Below the pieces are notes generated by a model, which had not been told where the DNA came from, did not search any database, and saw nothing but the letters and a program-made list of their open reading frames with translations. A stretch of 64,000 nucleotides of DNA from JBDTSW01 sp051004675 (GTDB lineage: Bacteria; Actinomycetota; Thermoleophilia; Solirubrobacterales; 70-9), in contig JBPCKC010000107.1 of NCBI GenBank assembly GCA_051004675.1, positions 1 to 64,000 of the forward strand, given 5' to 3'. Positions 50,350 through 59,900 of this stretch are shown here, in pieces; position 1 is the stretch's first letter, and every line of letters starts with the position of its first letter. The position numbers and the translations under genes are program-made.

Positions 50350-51147
50350 TTAGGGCTCCCGCTGCTTCTCCTTGAGCTTCTGCTCGTAGTCGGCCTCGGT
50401 CGAGCCCCCGATCAGGGTGCGCAGCCACTCCTTGAAGCGCTCCGTGCGCCGGGCGGGATCGAAGCGGCGCTCCGCGCGCGCCTGCTTGGCGGGATTGCGG
50501 TCGCCGTAGAAGCGCCGGGCCCAGCCCGAGCCGGGCTTGCCCAGACGGATCGCCCCGTAGAGGGCGAACGGCAGGAGGAAGAAGCCGAACACGCCGTGGG
50601 CCACACGCTTCTTCATGAAGCAGATCACGATGAGGCCGACGGCCAGCGCGCCGGCCACCAGGGTGACGGCGACCGCTCCGTGGCCGCCATCCTCGAGATC
50701 GAACGGCCGGACGCCGATCAGCAGTAGCCCCATCGCTGATGCTGCGATCACCGCCGCGTCCACCGAGGAGCGTCCCTCCTTAGCCCAATAGACGTCGTCC
50801 AGATAGACCCAGAGCGCGAACTCGTCGAGAGTCAGCCCGATGCCGATCCCGAACACGACGGCGCACAGCCCATAGAGAAAGTCAGTGGTGAAGGTGCCGA
50901 AGCCGAGTGTGCCGGCGATCATCATCAAGACGATCCCGAAGACCAGGTGGTGAACGTGGACCCCGGACCCGCTGACCACGCTGCCGGGCCACCACGGCAC
51001 CCGCGGGCTGCGGATGAGTCGCGTGGACATCCGGATGAATCCGAACGAGCCGAGCAGGCCGAGCAGCACGAGGAAGATCCACTGGCGGTCGTGCTCGACG
51101 AGCTGGTGCTGCCAGAAGTCGGCGAGGACCGCGCCGGTGGCGCTCAT
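50350..51147 (-). CDS. Multi-pass membrane protein
   Basis: 265 aa with about seven hydrophobic helices (WIFLVLLGLLGSFGFIRM, LVFGIVLMMIAGTLGFG, GLLLIGVRPFDL, GFFLLPFALYGAIRLG) and a charged C-terminal tail ending in KEKQREP. HVHHLVFGI and the conserved DEFALWVYLDDVYW hint at a metal- or lipid-binding site. No family is recognised with confidence. The gene downstream of the hydrolase/oxidase unit starts 1 bp away (51148), so all three could be one transcript. Confidence 0.7.
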   Translation of the reverse strand: MSATGAVLADFWQHQLVEHDRQWIFLVLLGLLGSFGFIRMSTRLIRSPRVPWWPGSVVSGSGVHVHHLVFGIVLMMIAGTLGFGTFTTDFLYGLCAVVFGIGIGLTLDEFALWVYLDDVYWAKEGRSSVDAAVIAASAMGLLLIGVRPFDLEDGGHGAVAVTLVAGALAVGLIVICFMKKRVAHGVFGFFLLPFALYGAIRLGKPGSGWARRFYGDRNPAKQARAERRFDPARRTERFKEWLRTLIGGSTEADYEQKLKEKQREP

Positions 51148-52113
51148 CTACACCGGCGCCGGGGCTTTGGCCGGCGCCTCGCGCATGCCCCCGCGCCTCG
51201 CCGTGGCCGCTACCGCATCCGCGAGCTCGCCGAGAAGTTCCGCGGGCATGTCGTGCCCCATTCCGGGCACCAGCCGGAACTCCGCGCCCGGAATCGCTCG
51301 GGCGAGCGCCCGGCCGGCCGCCGGGCGGACCAGCGGGTCGCTGTCGCCATGGATCACGAGGGTGGGCGCGCGAACGCCAGCCAGGCGCTTGGTGCGGTCG
51401 CCCGAGGACGTGATGGCGTGAAGCTGGCGCGCCACGCCGGCGGGATGGTGGGCTCGCTCCCAGGTGAGCTCCAGGACGCGCACGAACTGGGCCTCGCGCT
51501 CGGCGTCCATCGGATAGGCCGGCGAGCCGATCACCTCGAACATCCGTCGCGTCGACGAGACGAACGACCGCTTGTCCCGAGCCGGCTTGGTCAGCAGGGT
51601 CCCCAGGGCGCGCATCCGCGGCAGCGACGTGACCCTCTTACCGCTCCCCGACATGAGCATCGTCAGCGAGCGCACCCGATCCGGGTGGCGGTAGGCGACA
51701 GCCTGGGAGATCATGCCTCCCATCGAGACCCCGACCACGTGCGCAACGTCGATTCCGAGCGAATCCATCAACCCGGGCACGTCGTCGGCCATCTCGTCCA
51801 GGTGGTACGCGCGGCCTCGCGGCAGCCCGAGGAGCATCGACACGGTGCCTGGGGGCCGGCCTCCGAGCTTCGTGGAGTGGCCCGCGTCACGGTTGTCGAA
51901 GCGGATCACCCGAAAGCCGCGATCGACGAGCAGGTTGACGAACTCGGGGTTCCAGTGGATGAGCTGGGCGCCCAGCCCCATCACCAGCACCAGCGGCTCG
52001 CCCGCGGGATCGCCGAGGTCCTCGTAGCAGAGCTCGAGCTCGCCGACACGGGCGAACCGCTCCTGCGGCTCGAGCTCAGCCCTGCGCACCGAACTCGCGG
52101 CGGCTTGGCTCAC
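51148..52113 (-). CDS. Alpha/beta-fold hydrolase
   Basis: 321 aa. Residues 40-300 have the alpha/beta-hydrolase fold: oxyanion region VLVMGLGAQLIHW, nucleophile GVSMGGMISQ near 130, acid HGDSDPLV near 255 and catalytic His PGMGHDMP near 285. It resembles haloperoxidase/esterase-type members. GTG at 52113 overlaps the stop of the alcohol oxidase fusion (GTGA), placing it downstream in the same operon. It may hydrolyse an ester feeding the fusion enzyme; inference. Confidence 0.9.
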   Translation of the reverse strand: MSQAAASSVRRAELEPQERFARVGELELCYEDLGDPAGEPLVLVMGLGAQLIHWNPEFVNLLVDRGFRVIRFDNRDAGHSTKLGGRPPGTVSMLLGLPRGRAYHLDEMADDVPGLMDSLGIDVAHVVGVSMGGMISQAVAYRHPDRVRSLTMLMSGSGKRVTSLPRMRALGTLLTKPARDKRSFVSSTRRMFEVIGSPAYPMDAEREAQFVRVLELTWERAHHPAGVARQLHAITSSGDRTKRLAGVRAPTLVIHGDSDPLVRPAAGRALARAIPGAEFRLVPGMGHDMPAELLGELADAVAATARRGGMREAPAKAPAPV

Positions 52114-55100
52114 TCCGCGGCGGCGATCGCATGCGCGGTCCGTCGCGCCAGGGCCATGATCGTTGCCATCGGGTTCGTGCCGGAGGCGCTCGGGAAGGCG
52201 GAGGCGTCGCCGACCCACACCCCGGGGGCGTCGTGAAGCTCGCCCCACGGGTTCGCGACCGAGGTGGCCGGGTCGCGGCCCATCCGGCACGTGCCCATCT
52301 GGTGGGCCGAGAAGGTGACGAACTCGCGCGGGGCGATCTCCTGCGCGTTCAGGCTCGCGATGAACTCCTCAAGGTCGTCGCCCCTGGCCCAGTCGCCCAC
52401 GCGCATCCCGCTGCCGACGATCTCGCGCGCGCCCGCCGTCGCGTGGATCCGGGTCAGCTCCTCGACGCCCTGCTTGAGGTGGGCGCGGTCGAGCTCGTCG
52501 TCGATCGGGTAATACGGGACCGCGTTGCCCGCGGCGTCGATCCCCACGCGGCCGTGGCCCCGTTCGCGGACCAGCGCAATGAGCGGCGCCGCGTGCTCCC
52601 ACTCGCGCATGCGGCGCTTGTGGTCGGCGCCCGAGCGCCACGGCACCGCCCCGCCGAAGAGGCCCGTCGTGGCCTGGGCCGACTCGATCAGGAACCCGTA
52701 TCCCTCCCCCGTGTCGGCGAACTGGTGGGAGAGCGCCGCCTGCGGCGGACCCCACATCCAGTTCTGGGGCTCGTCGTAGTACGCGGTGACGGCGACCGTC
52801 GGGTGAAGGCGCAGGTAGTCGCCGACCGCCGGGCCGCCGATGCCCGAGCGCAGCAGCAGTGCGGGCGACTCGATCGCCCCGCAGGCCACGACCACGATCG
52901 GCGCCCGCACCGTGAGCCTGGTCGGGGCGCCGTTCGTTCCCGCGGTGCCGGGGTCCGGCTGCCACTCCGCCGCCACGCCGGCCGCGCGCCCGCCCTCGGT
53001 GAGGAGCCGAAGGGCCCGGGCGCCGGCGAGGATCTCGGCGCCGTTTGCCTGCGCGTCGAGCAGGTAGGTCTTCGCCGTCGAGCGCTTCGAACCGGACTGA
53101 TCGCCGAAGCCGATGTAGGCCGCTGACTCCGGCGTGTAGGTGGCGGGATCGGTGTTGCGGGTGATCGGGCGGAAGTCGTAGCCCAGCTCCTCGCAGGCCT
53201 CCTTCAGCCGCAGGTGCGGGCCGTTGAGGTCGCTGCAGTCGCCGTTCACGCTCAGCCGTTCGAAGATCGCGTCCAGGTGGCCGTCGTAGTCGGACTCGGC
53301 GAGGTCGCTCAGGCCGTGCTCGCCCGCCCACTCTGCGCGCACGTGATCGGACGTCCGCAGGCAGTTGGTCCAGTTGATCACGGTCCCGCCGCCCACCCCG
53401 GCGCCGGCGACGACGGAGACCTGGCCCTCGGCGGTGGGGAACGGCCCGCCGTTCAGGTACATCCGCTGGTAGGCGGAGAGCTCGAGGCCGTCGAAGTCGG
53501 CGTCGTCGTGGTACTCGCCGGCCTCGAGCACGACGACCGACTTGCCCGCGGCGGCGAGCCCGCCAGCCACGACGCCGCCACCGGCGCCGGATCCGACGAC
53601 GCAAACGTCGGCCTCGATCGTTTCCTCGGGCGCGGTCGGCCGGCGGATGCGCAACGGACGCTCGCGATCGGCCGGCGGCGGAGCCTGCGGCCCCGGAAAG
53701 CCGATCACGTCCCAGTTGACGTTGCGGCCGGTCCCGAGGTCCGGCATCCCGTAGAAGATCGACCCGGCGATCCCGCGCAGCGTCGAGATCCCCGCGAGCG
53801 CCTCCGGGCTCGCCTCGCAGAACCCGTTGACGATCGCCTCGCGCGCCTCCTGGGGCGTCTGCGCGGAGATCCCATTGCCCGCGAGCGTGTCCAGCAGCGA
53901 GCGCAGCCCAGCGACCTGGTCGTCGGCCAACCCCGCCCGCACCAGCGCGACCTCGACCCCCTCCGGCACGGCCAGATGCGACGCGGCCCGGCGCCAGAAG
54001 CTGCGGTTGTCCTCGTCGCCCTTTGGCGGCTCGAGCGAGGGGATGAAGGTGTCGCACAGCGCCGCCAGCGTTGCGCGCTGAGCGTCGTCGAAGAAATCGC
54101 TGAGGGCTAGCGTCGCGAAGACCTCGCCGACCGCCTGCGACACCGCGGCGCTGTAGGGGAAGTGGTGCGCGTCGCGTGCGGGGGCGTCGCCCGCCGTGAC
54201 CAGCAGCGACTGGCGCCTCGTGTACTTACGGATCCCGTCGGGCCCGTGGCGGGAGCCGAGCCCCGATTCCTTCCAGCCGCCCATCGGCAGCTCGAGCGCC
54301 GCGTAGTTCACCTGCGCGTCGTTCACGCACGCCACGCCGGACTCGATCCGCCGCGCGACCTCCTCGCCGCGCACCTCGTCGCGAGTCCAGACCGACGCCT
54401 GCAGCCCGTAGGGCCCGTCGTTGGCCAGGCTCACGGCCTCCTCGACGCCGGAGACGCGCATCACCGGCAGCGTCGGCCCGAATGTCTCCTCGGTCATGCA
54501 GCGCATCGAGTGGTCGACCTCGGCCAGGATCGTCGGCTCGTAGAAGCGGCCCGGTCCCGCCCCGCGGGCGCCGCCGGTGACGACCCGGGCGCCGCGCTCC
54601 ACGGCGTCGTTGACGTGCGCCTCGATCAGGTCGAGCTGAGGCGGGAAGATGATCGCCCCCACGTCCACCGTCCCCGCCGCGCCCGGGGGCCCCTGGCGCA
54701 GGTTCTCCACCTTCTCCGTCAGGCGCTCCAGGAACTCGTCGTGGATCGCGTCCTCCACGTAGACGCGCTCGACCGAGATGCACGCCTGGCCGGCGTTGTT
54801 CAGGCCATAGGAGGCGGCGGCGTTGGTCGCGCGCTCGAGGTCCGCGTCGGCGAGGACGATCATCGGGTCCTTGCCCCCGAGCTCGAGGCTGACCGGCGTG
54901 AGCGTCTCGGCGGCCTTCGCCATCACCTTCTTGCCCGTCGCGAGCGAGCCCGTGAACATCACGAAATCCACCTCGTCCACCAGCGCCGCGCCCGCCTCGC
55001 CGCGGCCCGTCGCGATCTGGAAGACGCCCTCCGGACATCCCGACTCGGTCAGCATCTCGGCCATCAGAAGCGACGTGAGCGGGGTCACCTCGGACGGCTT

Positions 55101-55583
55101 CAGGATCACGGCGTTCCCCGCTGCGAGGGCCGGGATGCAGTCGCCGAAGGAGTTGTTGAGCGGGTAATTCCAGGGCCCGATCACGCCGACGAGCCCGACG
55201 GGGCGGTAGCGAACGAGCATCCGCCGGCCGCGCACGAACGGCGACACCGACTCGATCTCCTCGTCGGCCAGGTAGTCCGGCGCGCGCTTGGCCCAGAACT
55301 CGAGGGCGGAGATGCCGTAGCCGAACTCGGCGAACTGCGTCTCGTCCGCGGGGCGCCCCGTCTCCGCGCAGATCGTGCCCACGACCCGCTCCGCGTTCGT
55401 GACCATCCAGCGGCGTGCAGCGAGCAGGATCTCCCCGCGGGCCTCGTACCCCATCTCCTCCCAGCCGGGCTGGGCCGCGCGGGCGGCGCCCGCCATCGCG
55501 GTGATCTCATCCGCGCCCAGCTCCGGAACCTCGGCGAGCGTCTCGCCGGTGGCCGGGTTCTCAACGGCGATGCTCGCGCTCAC
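52110..55583 (-). CDS. Fusion: aldehyde dehydrogenase (N-terminal) and GMC-type long-chain alcohol oxidase (C-terminal)
   Basis: 1157 aa in one uninterrupted frame. Residues 1-480 are an NAD(P)-dependent ALDH: PWNYPLNNSFGDCIPALAAG, FTGSLATGKKV, catalytic Glu in LELGGKDP and Cys in GQACISVERV. Residues 480-640 form a gluconate-dehydrogenase-like linker region. Residues about 640-1157 are a GMC flavoprotein: DVCVVGSGAGGGVVAGGLAAAG, GGTVINWTNCLRT, and terminal GTNPMATIMALARRTAHAI. Order of steps: alcohol to aldehyde (GMC), then to acid (ALDH), suggesting channelling in alkane/fatty-alcohol oxidation. GTG at 55583 is chosen; further upstream sequence belongs to a divergent metallophosphatase. Confidence 0.92.
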   Translation of the reverse strand: MSASIAVENPATGETLAEVPELGADEITAMAGAARAAQPGWEEMGYEARGEILLAARRWMVTNAERVVGTICAETGRPADETQFAEFGYGISALEFWAKRAPDYLADEEIESVSPFVRGRRMLVRYRPVGLVGVIGPWNYPLNNSFGDCIPALAAGNAVILKPSEVTPLTSLLMAEMLTESGCPEGVFQIATGRGEAGAALVDEVDFVMFTGSLATGKKVMAKAAETLTPVSLELGGKDPMIVLADADLERATNAAASYGLNNAGQACISVERVYVEDAIHDEFLERLTEKVENLRQGPPGAAGTVDVGAIIFPPQLDLIEAHVNDAVERGARVVTGGARGAGPGRFYEPTILAEVDHSMRCMTEETFGPTLPVMRVSGVEEAVSLANDGPYGLQASVWTRDEVRGEEVARRIESGVACVNDAQVNYAALELPMGGWKESGLGSRHGPDGIRKYTRRQSLLVTAGDAPARDAHHFPYSAAVSQAVGEVFATLALSDFFDDAQRATLAALCDTFIPSLEPPKGDEDNRSFWRRAASHLAVPEGVEVALVRAGLADDQVAGLRSLLDTLAGNGISAQTPQEAREAIVNGFCEASPEALAGISTLRGIAGSIFYGMPDLGTGRNVNWDVIGFPGPQAPPPADRERPLRIRRPTAPEETIEADVCVVGSGAGGGVVAGGLAAAGKSVVVLEAGEYHDDADFDGLELSAYQRMYLNGGPFPTAEGQVSVVAGAGVGGGTVINWTNCLRTSDHVRAEWAGEHGLSDLAESDYDGHLDAIFERLSVNGDCSDLNGPHLRLKEACEELGYDFRPITRNTDPATYTPESAAYIGFGDQSGSKRSTAKTYLLDAQANGAEILAGARALRLLTEGGRAAGVAAEWQPDPGTAGTNGAPTRLTVRAPIVVVACGAIESPALLLRSGIGGPAVGDYLRLHPTVAVTAYYDEPQNWMWGPPQAALSHQFADTGEGYGFLIESAQATTGLFGGAVPWRSGADHKRRMREWEHAAPLIALVRERGHGRVGIDAAGNAVPYYPIDDELDRAHLKQGVEELTRIHATAGAREIVGSGMRVGDWARGDDLEEFIASLNAQEIAPREFVTFSAHQMGTCRMGRDPATSVANPWGELHDAPGVWVGDASAFPSASGTNPMATIMALARRTAHAIAAAE

Positions 55584-55628
55584 GAGGGGCGAGTCTATCC
55601 CGCGGTGCCGCCCTGCGAGGATGGGCAG

Positions 55629-56774
55629 ATGAGGACACTGATCGCCTCCGACCTTCACCTCGGCGCCGGTACTGACGTCGATCTGCTGCGCAGCCCCGGG
55701 ATTCGCGACCTCTTTATCGATGCGCTCGACGGGGTCGATCGCCTGGTGCTCTTGGGCGACATCGTCGAGCTGCGCGAGCGCCCGCTCGCCGAGGCGTTCG
55801 ACCTGACCGAGCCGTTCTTCGCGGCGCTCGCCGAGGCGGCGCCCGAGGCGGAGCTGGTGGTCGTGCCGGGAAACCACGACCACCATGTCCTCGAGGACTG
55901 GCTGGCGCGCCGCCGGCTCGACCGCACTCCGGCCCTCGAGCTGGAGGAGAGGGCGCCGGAGGGCTGCGAGGGGCCGCTGGTGGCGCTCGCCCGGAAAGCC
56001 GGGAACGCCTCGGTCTCCCTCGCCTATCCCGGGATCTGGGTTCGCGAGGGTGTGTACGCGACCCACGGGCATTACCTGGACCGCCACCTCACCATCCCGA
56101 CCTTCGAGCGCCTGGCGCTCGCCGCGGTCGAGCGGGCGCTCGGCCCGGGTCCAACCGAAGGCGAGGACCCGCTCGACGCCCCCGAGGGACCCACCGACCC
56201 GGACGAGTACGAGCGGGCTCTGACTCCGGTGTACGCGTTTTTGTTCGCCCTCGCGCAGGGCGTCAGCGGCGACCGGCGGGGGCCGGGCCCGTCGGCCCGG
56301 ATCTGGGCGGCGATGAGCGAGGGCGCGACGCGGGCCCAGAAGCTCCGCGGCTGGCTGCTCGGGTCCGTGGCCCTGCCGGGCGCCGTGGGGATGGCGAACC
56401 GCTTCGGCCTGGGCCCGGTGAGGCCCGACCTCTCCCCCGGGGCGATCACGCGCGCGGGGCTGGCGGCGATGGGCGAGGTGATCGGCCGGCTGGGGATCGA
56501 GGCCGAGCACGTGATCTTCGGCCACACGCACAGGCGCGGCCCCCTGGAGGGCGAGCCCGGCTGGACCGCGCCCGGCGGGGCGAGGCTGCTGAACAGCGGC
56601 AGCTGGACCCACATGCCGGGGCTGATGGGCAACGCGACTCCGGCGGAGAGCCCGTACTGGCCCGGGACCGTGGTCGAGGTCGGCCCGAGCGGTCCGCCGA
56701 CGGCGAGGCTGCTACTCGACTCGCTGACCAGGGCGCAGCTGAGCGAGGCGGTGGCGGGGATCCCCCCGGCGTGA
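55629..56774 (+). CDS. Calcineurin-like metallophosphoesterase
   Basis: 381 aa. Metal motifs in order: ASDLHLG (residue 6), LLGDIVE (41), VPGNHDHH (79) and late FGHTHRRG (about 295). This is the classical dinuclear metal pattern of calcineurin-like phosphatases. An additional helical insert (residues 150-250) sets it apart from small UDP-diacylglucosamine types. Divergent from the oxidase fusion with a 45-bp gap. The substrate is unknown. Confidence 0.92.
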   Translation: MRTLIASDLHLGAGTDVDLLRSPGIRDLFIDALDGVDRLVLLGDIVELRERPLAEAFDLTEPFFAALAEAAPEAELVVVPGNHDHHVLEDWLARRRLDRTPALELEERAPEGCEGPLVALARKAGNASVSLAYPGIWVREGVYATHGHYLDRHLTIPTFERLALAAVERALGPGPTEGEDPLDAPEGPTDPDEYERALTPVYAFLFALAQGVSGDRRGPGPSARIWAAMSEGATRAQKLRGWLLGSVALPGAVGMANRFGLGPVRPDLSPGAITRAGLAAMGEVIGRLGIEAEHVIFGHTHRRGPLEGEPGWTAPGGARLLNSGSWTHMPGLMGNATPAESPYWPGTVVEVGPSGPPTARLLLDSLTRAQLSEAVAGIPPA

Positions 56775-56807
56775 TCGGCCTCTGCCGCGCGCCCGTAGTG
56801 AGATGAG

Positions 56808-57206
56808 ATGACAAGGCTGGCCGGCCTCAACCTCCTTCTCGTCGCCCTGCTGGTGGCCCACACCCTCGACCACGGGCTCAACCAGCCGGCGCGCGACGTG
56901 CCTCCGACGGGCACGGCGATCGCCCTCGCCGGCTTCCTCGCGCTGGCCGTCTCGTCGGTCCTCGCCCTTCGCCGCAGCCCGCTGGCGCCCGCCGCGGCGC
57001 TCCTCGCCGGCGGCGCCACCGTGCTCGGGCTGATCATCATTCACCTGCTGCCCGGGTGGTGGGACCTAGTCAGCGACCCCTACTGGGACTTCGACGCCAA
57101 CGCGCTGAGCTGGGCCCTCGCTCTCGCTCCGCTGGCGGCGGGCTTTCTGCTCGCGCTCGTTGGCGCCAGGGCGCTGCCGGGGCGCTCCGCCCAAGCGTCT
57201 GACTAG
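56808..57206 (+). CDS. Small four-span membrane protein
   Basis: 132 aa with hydrophobic helices at about residues 5-20, 35-55, 60-80 and 100-122 (NLLLVALLVAHTLDHG, IALAGFLALAVSSVLAL, VLGLIIIHLLPGWW, LALAPLAAGFLLALVGA). No motif for an enzyme is seen. It follows the phosphatase gene by 34 bp on the same strand and may be co-transcribed. Function unknown. Confidence 0.7.
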   Translation: MTRLAGLNLLLVALLVAHTLDHGLNQPARDVPPTGTAIALAGFLALAVSSVLALRRSPLAPAAALLAGGATVLGLIIIHLLPGWWDLVSDPYWDFDANALSWALALAPLAAGFLLALVGARALPGRSAQASD

Positions 57207-57224
57207 ACACAGCGCCCCGCACCG

Positions 57225-57263
57225 TTGTCACCTCAGGCGCTTTAGAGGTGCTTCAGGTGACAA
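57225..57263. terminator. 39-bp palindrome between convergent genes (second copy)
   Basis: TTGTCACCT...AGGTGACAA, with a weaker inner stem. It lies between the stops at 57206 (+) and 57311 (-). Outer arms and total length match 50301-50339. Confidence 0.6.
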
Positions 57264-57310
57264 CGACAGATGGAACGCCGAACGTACCGGCGTCACGGGC
57301 GGGGCCGCCT

Positions 57311-59878
57311 CTAGCGGCGGCGGACCGTCTCGCAGCCGGCGACACGATCGGACCCGTCCACGATCGCCTCGTCCTCGCCCGCGCCGCAGCGCACGTCGTC
57401 GGCGCCCTGGCCCGCCGCGCGGATGACGTCCGCGCCGGCGCCGGCTTGAAGTCGGTCGGCCCGCACGCCGCCCATGATCTCGTCGGCGCCACGGCCGCCG
57501 CGGACCAGGTCGGCGCCGGGACCCGCGCGCACGCAGTCGTCGCCCGCCTTGGCGCGAATCCGGTCGTCGCCCGCCCGGCCGCGGATGAACTCGCTGCCGG
57601 CCGTGCCGACCAGGCGGTCGTCCTCGGGCGTGCCGTGGAGAGCGATGGTGCAGGTAGCGGGCTCGACCGGGCACCCACCGTTTTCGATCGGCCCGGGATC
57701 GTCGGGGCAGCCGTCCTCGGCGTCGGGCACGCCGTCGTCGTCGGCGTCGTCGTCGGGCGGGATCGGACAGCCGAGGTTCTCGGGCGGGCCGGCCTGCTCG
57801 GGACAGGCGTCCTCGAGATCGGAAACGCCGTCGTCATCAAGGTCGCCGTCGCCGACGGGGCAGCCGTCGTCCTCAGGCAGGCCGGGCTCGTTCGGGCACA
57901 GATCGTCCACGTCGGGGACCCCGTCGCCGTCGGCGTCGGCCAGCGGGCAGCCGGCGTTGGTGGCCGGGCCGGGCTCGTTGGGGCAATCGTCATCCACGTC
58001 GCGGACCCCGTCGCCGTCGGCGTCGGGCTCGTCCAGGTACTCGGGCGCCAGCTCGTAGCCGTCGGGCACGAACTTCGGCGCGGGCTCTGAGACCAGGCCG
58101 CCGGGAGCCTCCAGCACCGGCAAGCGCAGCTCGAGGTTCGAGACGGTGACCGGGCCCTGGCCGTTTGAGGTCCTGCCGTAGGGAGCGTCGTTGGGGAGCA
58201 GCTCCAGCTTCGCCACGTGACCGGGCTCGAACTTCCACCCGTTGGCGTTGAGCTGGAAGACCCGGCGCGTGGCCGACGCCCCGCTCTCGGGCCGGTAGAG
58301 GCCGCGTGCGACCAGCGTCTGCGTGCCGCCCGGAGCGACGTCGAGCAAGCGGGCGGCGACCTGGGAGGTCGGGCCGGGCGAGGCGATGTCGGCGATCACG
58401 GTCGGCGAGCCCATCAGCGTGTAGCCGCCGGCAGGAGCGGGGGCAACGCGGTAGGTGGCCGTGCCGAGCTGGTCCGCGGCGGAGGTCGATGCGCAGGCGC
58501 CTGCGCCCGCGATCGGATCGAACGCGCGGGCGATGGTGGGATCGCCCGCGGCCGGAGCGATCGCCTTGGGAGCCGCGTCGGAGTGGCGCACCTCGCCCGG
58601 CGCGATCTCGCCCCAGGTCGGGGCCTCGTACGGGCCCGCGGAGGACGCGGAGCTGGGGCAGGTCTGGGTGAGGGTCGTGACGCCCTGCTCAGGAGCTGGG
58701 CCCTCGTCCTTCAAATAATGGTCGAACCACGCGTTCTGCTTGGTTCGCAGGAGCGCCGTGTCGGCGCCCTTGTTCTGACCGCGTGCGTGCCCGTAGTCCA
58801 GGAACATCAGCGAGATGTCGGCGTCGGCGTTGAGCGAGCGGGTGCGGTTGTAGAAGCGGATCGCCTCCCCCGGCGGGAACAGGTCGTCGGTCCACCCGTT
58901 GGAGATCAGGAGCGGAGCCGGGGGCGTCGAGGGGTCGATGTAGTAGGAGGAGTGGTGGGTCGTCACCTCGTCGACGATGTCGGCGGCCATCGGGCTCTGG
59001 TCGTAGGGCTCGCCGGCATTCAGGAGCGCGTACCACGCCGTGAGGTCGGCGTCGGGATCGACGCCGGGTGGCGCGTAGTTGGAGGTGGCAAGGCCGAGCC
59101 CGTAGAGCCCGGCCACGTACGACTGCTTGAGGATGCCGATCGGCCCAAGGGTGTACGGCGCGTCGGCGACGTAGTCAAGCGTGCGGCCGTTGGGAGTCAG
59201 TGAATAGGCCAAGTCCGTCCAGGGAATCTCCGGGGCGGCGGCGGCGATCCGCATCGGCGTGCCGGACGGGCTCGTCCATGGCACGAGCGTGCCGTTCGGC
59301 AGCATCTTGCGGTCGCGAAGCGCGGCGAGCGCCATCGACATGCCGCCCCCGTAAGAGCCGCCGGTCGCGCCCAGGCGCTGCGGATCGGCGAGGCCCTCGT
59401 CCACGAGACGACCCATGAACTCCTGGGCGTCGCGGACCTCGTAGCGCGTGTCCATCAGCCGGTTGTAGCCACCGGTCAGGCAGGGAAGGGTGAGCCGCGT
59501 GGGGCTGGTGCCGCCACAGGAGTGCCCCCAGCCGCGGTCGCTCATGCTGAACACGGCGTACCCGCGGTCGGCGAACCGCCGCATCGCACCCAGGCCGACC
59601 TCGGACCCGCCCCAGCCGTGGTAGATCCCGATCAGCGGGAAGTCGCCGTCCAGCCCGGTGGCGGGCTCGGCGGGCAGCGCGACGTTGACATCGATTGGAA
59701 CGCCGTCGAAGGTCGGCACGGTGGTTTGCGCGCCGCCGCAGAAGCGGACGCCATCGGGCTCCACGGAGCAATCCACGGCGCCGCCGAAGACCGAGGCCAC
59801 GTCGGCCTGCGCGGCAGGTGCCGCGCCCAAGGCGCCCAGAGCCGCGCCAAGAACGATCAGGTTTCTCGGGATCCTCAC
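57311..59878 (-). CDS. Secreted S15-type (X-Pro dipeptidyl-peptidase-like) hydrolase with TSP3 and RTX-like repeats
   Basis: 855 aa. Signal peptide (residues 1-25), then an alpha/beta-hydrolase of the CocE/S15 type: GATGGSYGGGMSM gives the catalytic Ser (near 180), NGWTDDLFPPGEA the Asp and DYGHARG the His. A PepX C-terminal-type domain follows. From about 640 come five or six thrombospondin type 3 repeats (DADGDGVRDVDDDCPNEPG). The end is RTX-like nonapeptides (GAGADVIRAAGQGADDV). Both repeat types bind calcium. GTG at 59878 gives a clean signal peptide. No exporter is nearby. Confidence 0.85.
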   Translation of the reverse strand: MRIPRNLIVLGAALGALGAAPAAQADVASVFGGAVDCSVEPDGVRFCGGAQTTVPTFDGVPIDVNVALPAEPATGLDGDFPLIGIYHGWGGSEVGLGAMRRFADRGYAVFSMSDRGWGHSCGGTSPTRLTLPCLTGGYNRLMDTRYEVRDAQEFMGRLVDEGLADPQRLGATGGSYGGGMSMALAALRDRKMLPNGTLVPWTSPSGTPMRIAAAAPEIPWTDLAYSLTPNGRTLDYVADAPYTLGPIGILKQSYVAGLYGLGLATSNYAPPGVDPDADLTAWYALLNAGEPYDQSPMAADIVDEVTTHHSSYYIDPSTPPAPLLISNGWTDDLFPPGEAIRFYNRTRSLNADADISLMFLDYGHARGQNKGADTALLRTKQNAWFDHYLKDEGPAPEQGVTTLTQTCPSSASSAGPYEAPTWGEIAPGEVRHSDAAPKAIAPAAGDPTIARAFDPIAGAGACASTSAADQLGTATYRVAPAPAGGYTLMGSPTVIADIASPGPTSQVAARLLDVAPGGTQTLVARGLYRPESGASATRRVFQLNANGWKFEPGHVAKLELLPNDAPYGRTSNGQGPVTVSNLELRLPVLEAPGGLVSEPAPKFVPDGYELAPEYLDEPDADGDGVRDVDDDCPNEPGPATNAGCPLADADGDGVPDVDDLCPNEPGLPEDDGCPVGDGDLDDDGVSDLEDACPEQAGPPENLGCPIPPDDDADDDGVPDAEDGCPDDPGPIENGGCPVEPATCTIALHGTPEDDRLVGTAGSEFIRGRAGDDRIRAKAGDDCVRAGPGADLVRGGRGADEIMGGVRADRLQAGAGADVIRAAGQGADDVRCGAGEDEAIVDGSDRVAGCETVRRR

Positions 59879-59900
59879 GAACGGCGACCATAGAGAGGTG

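Noticed and set aside
52110..56612. A 1500-aa version of the oxidase fusion starting near 56612
   Set aside because: The added N-terminal stretch is the opposite-strand shadow of the metallophosphatase gene at 55629-56774, which has full catalytic motifs. GTG at 55583 starts the ALDH domain.
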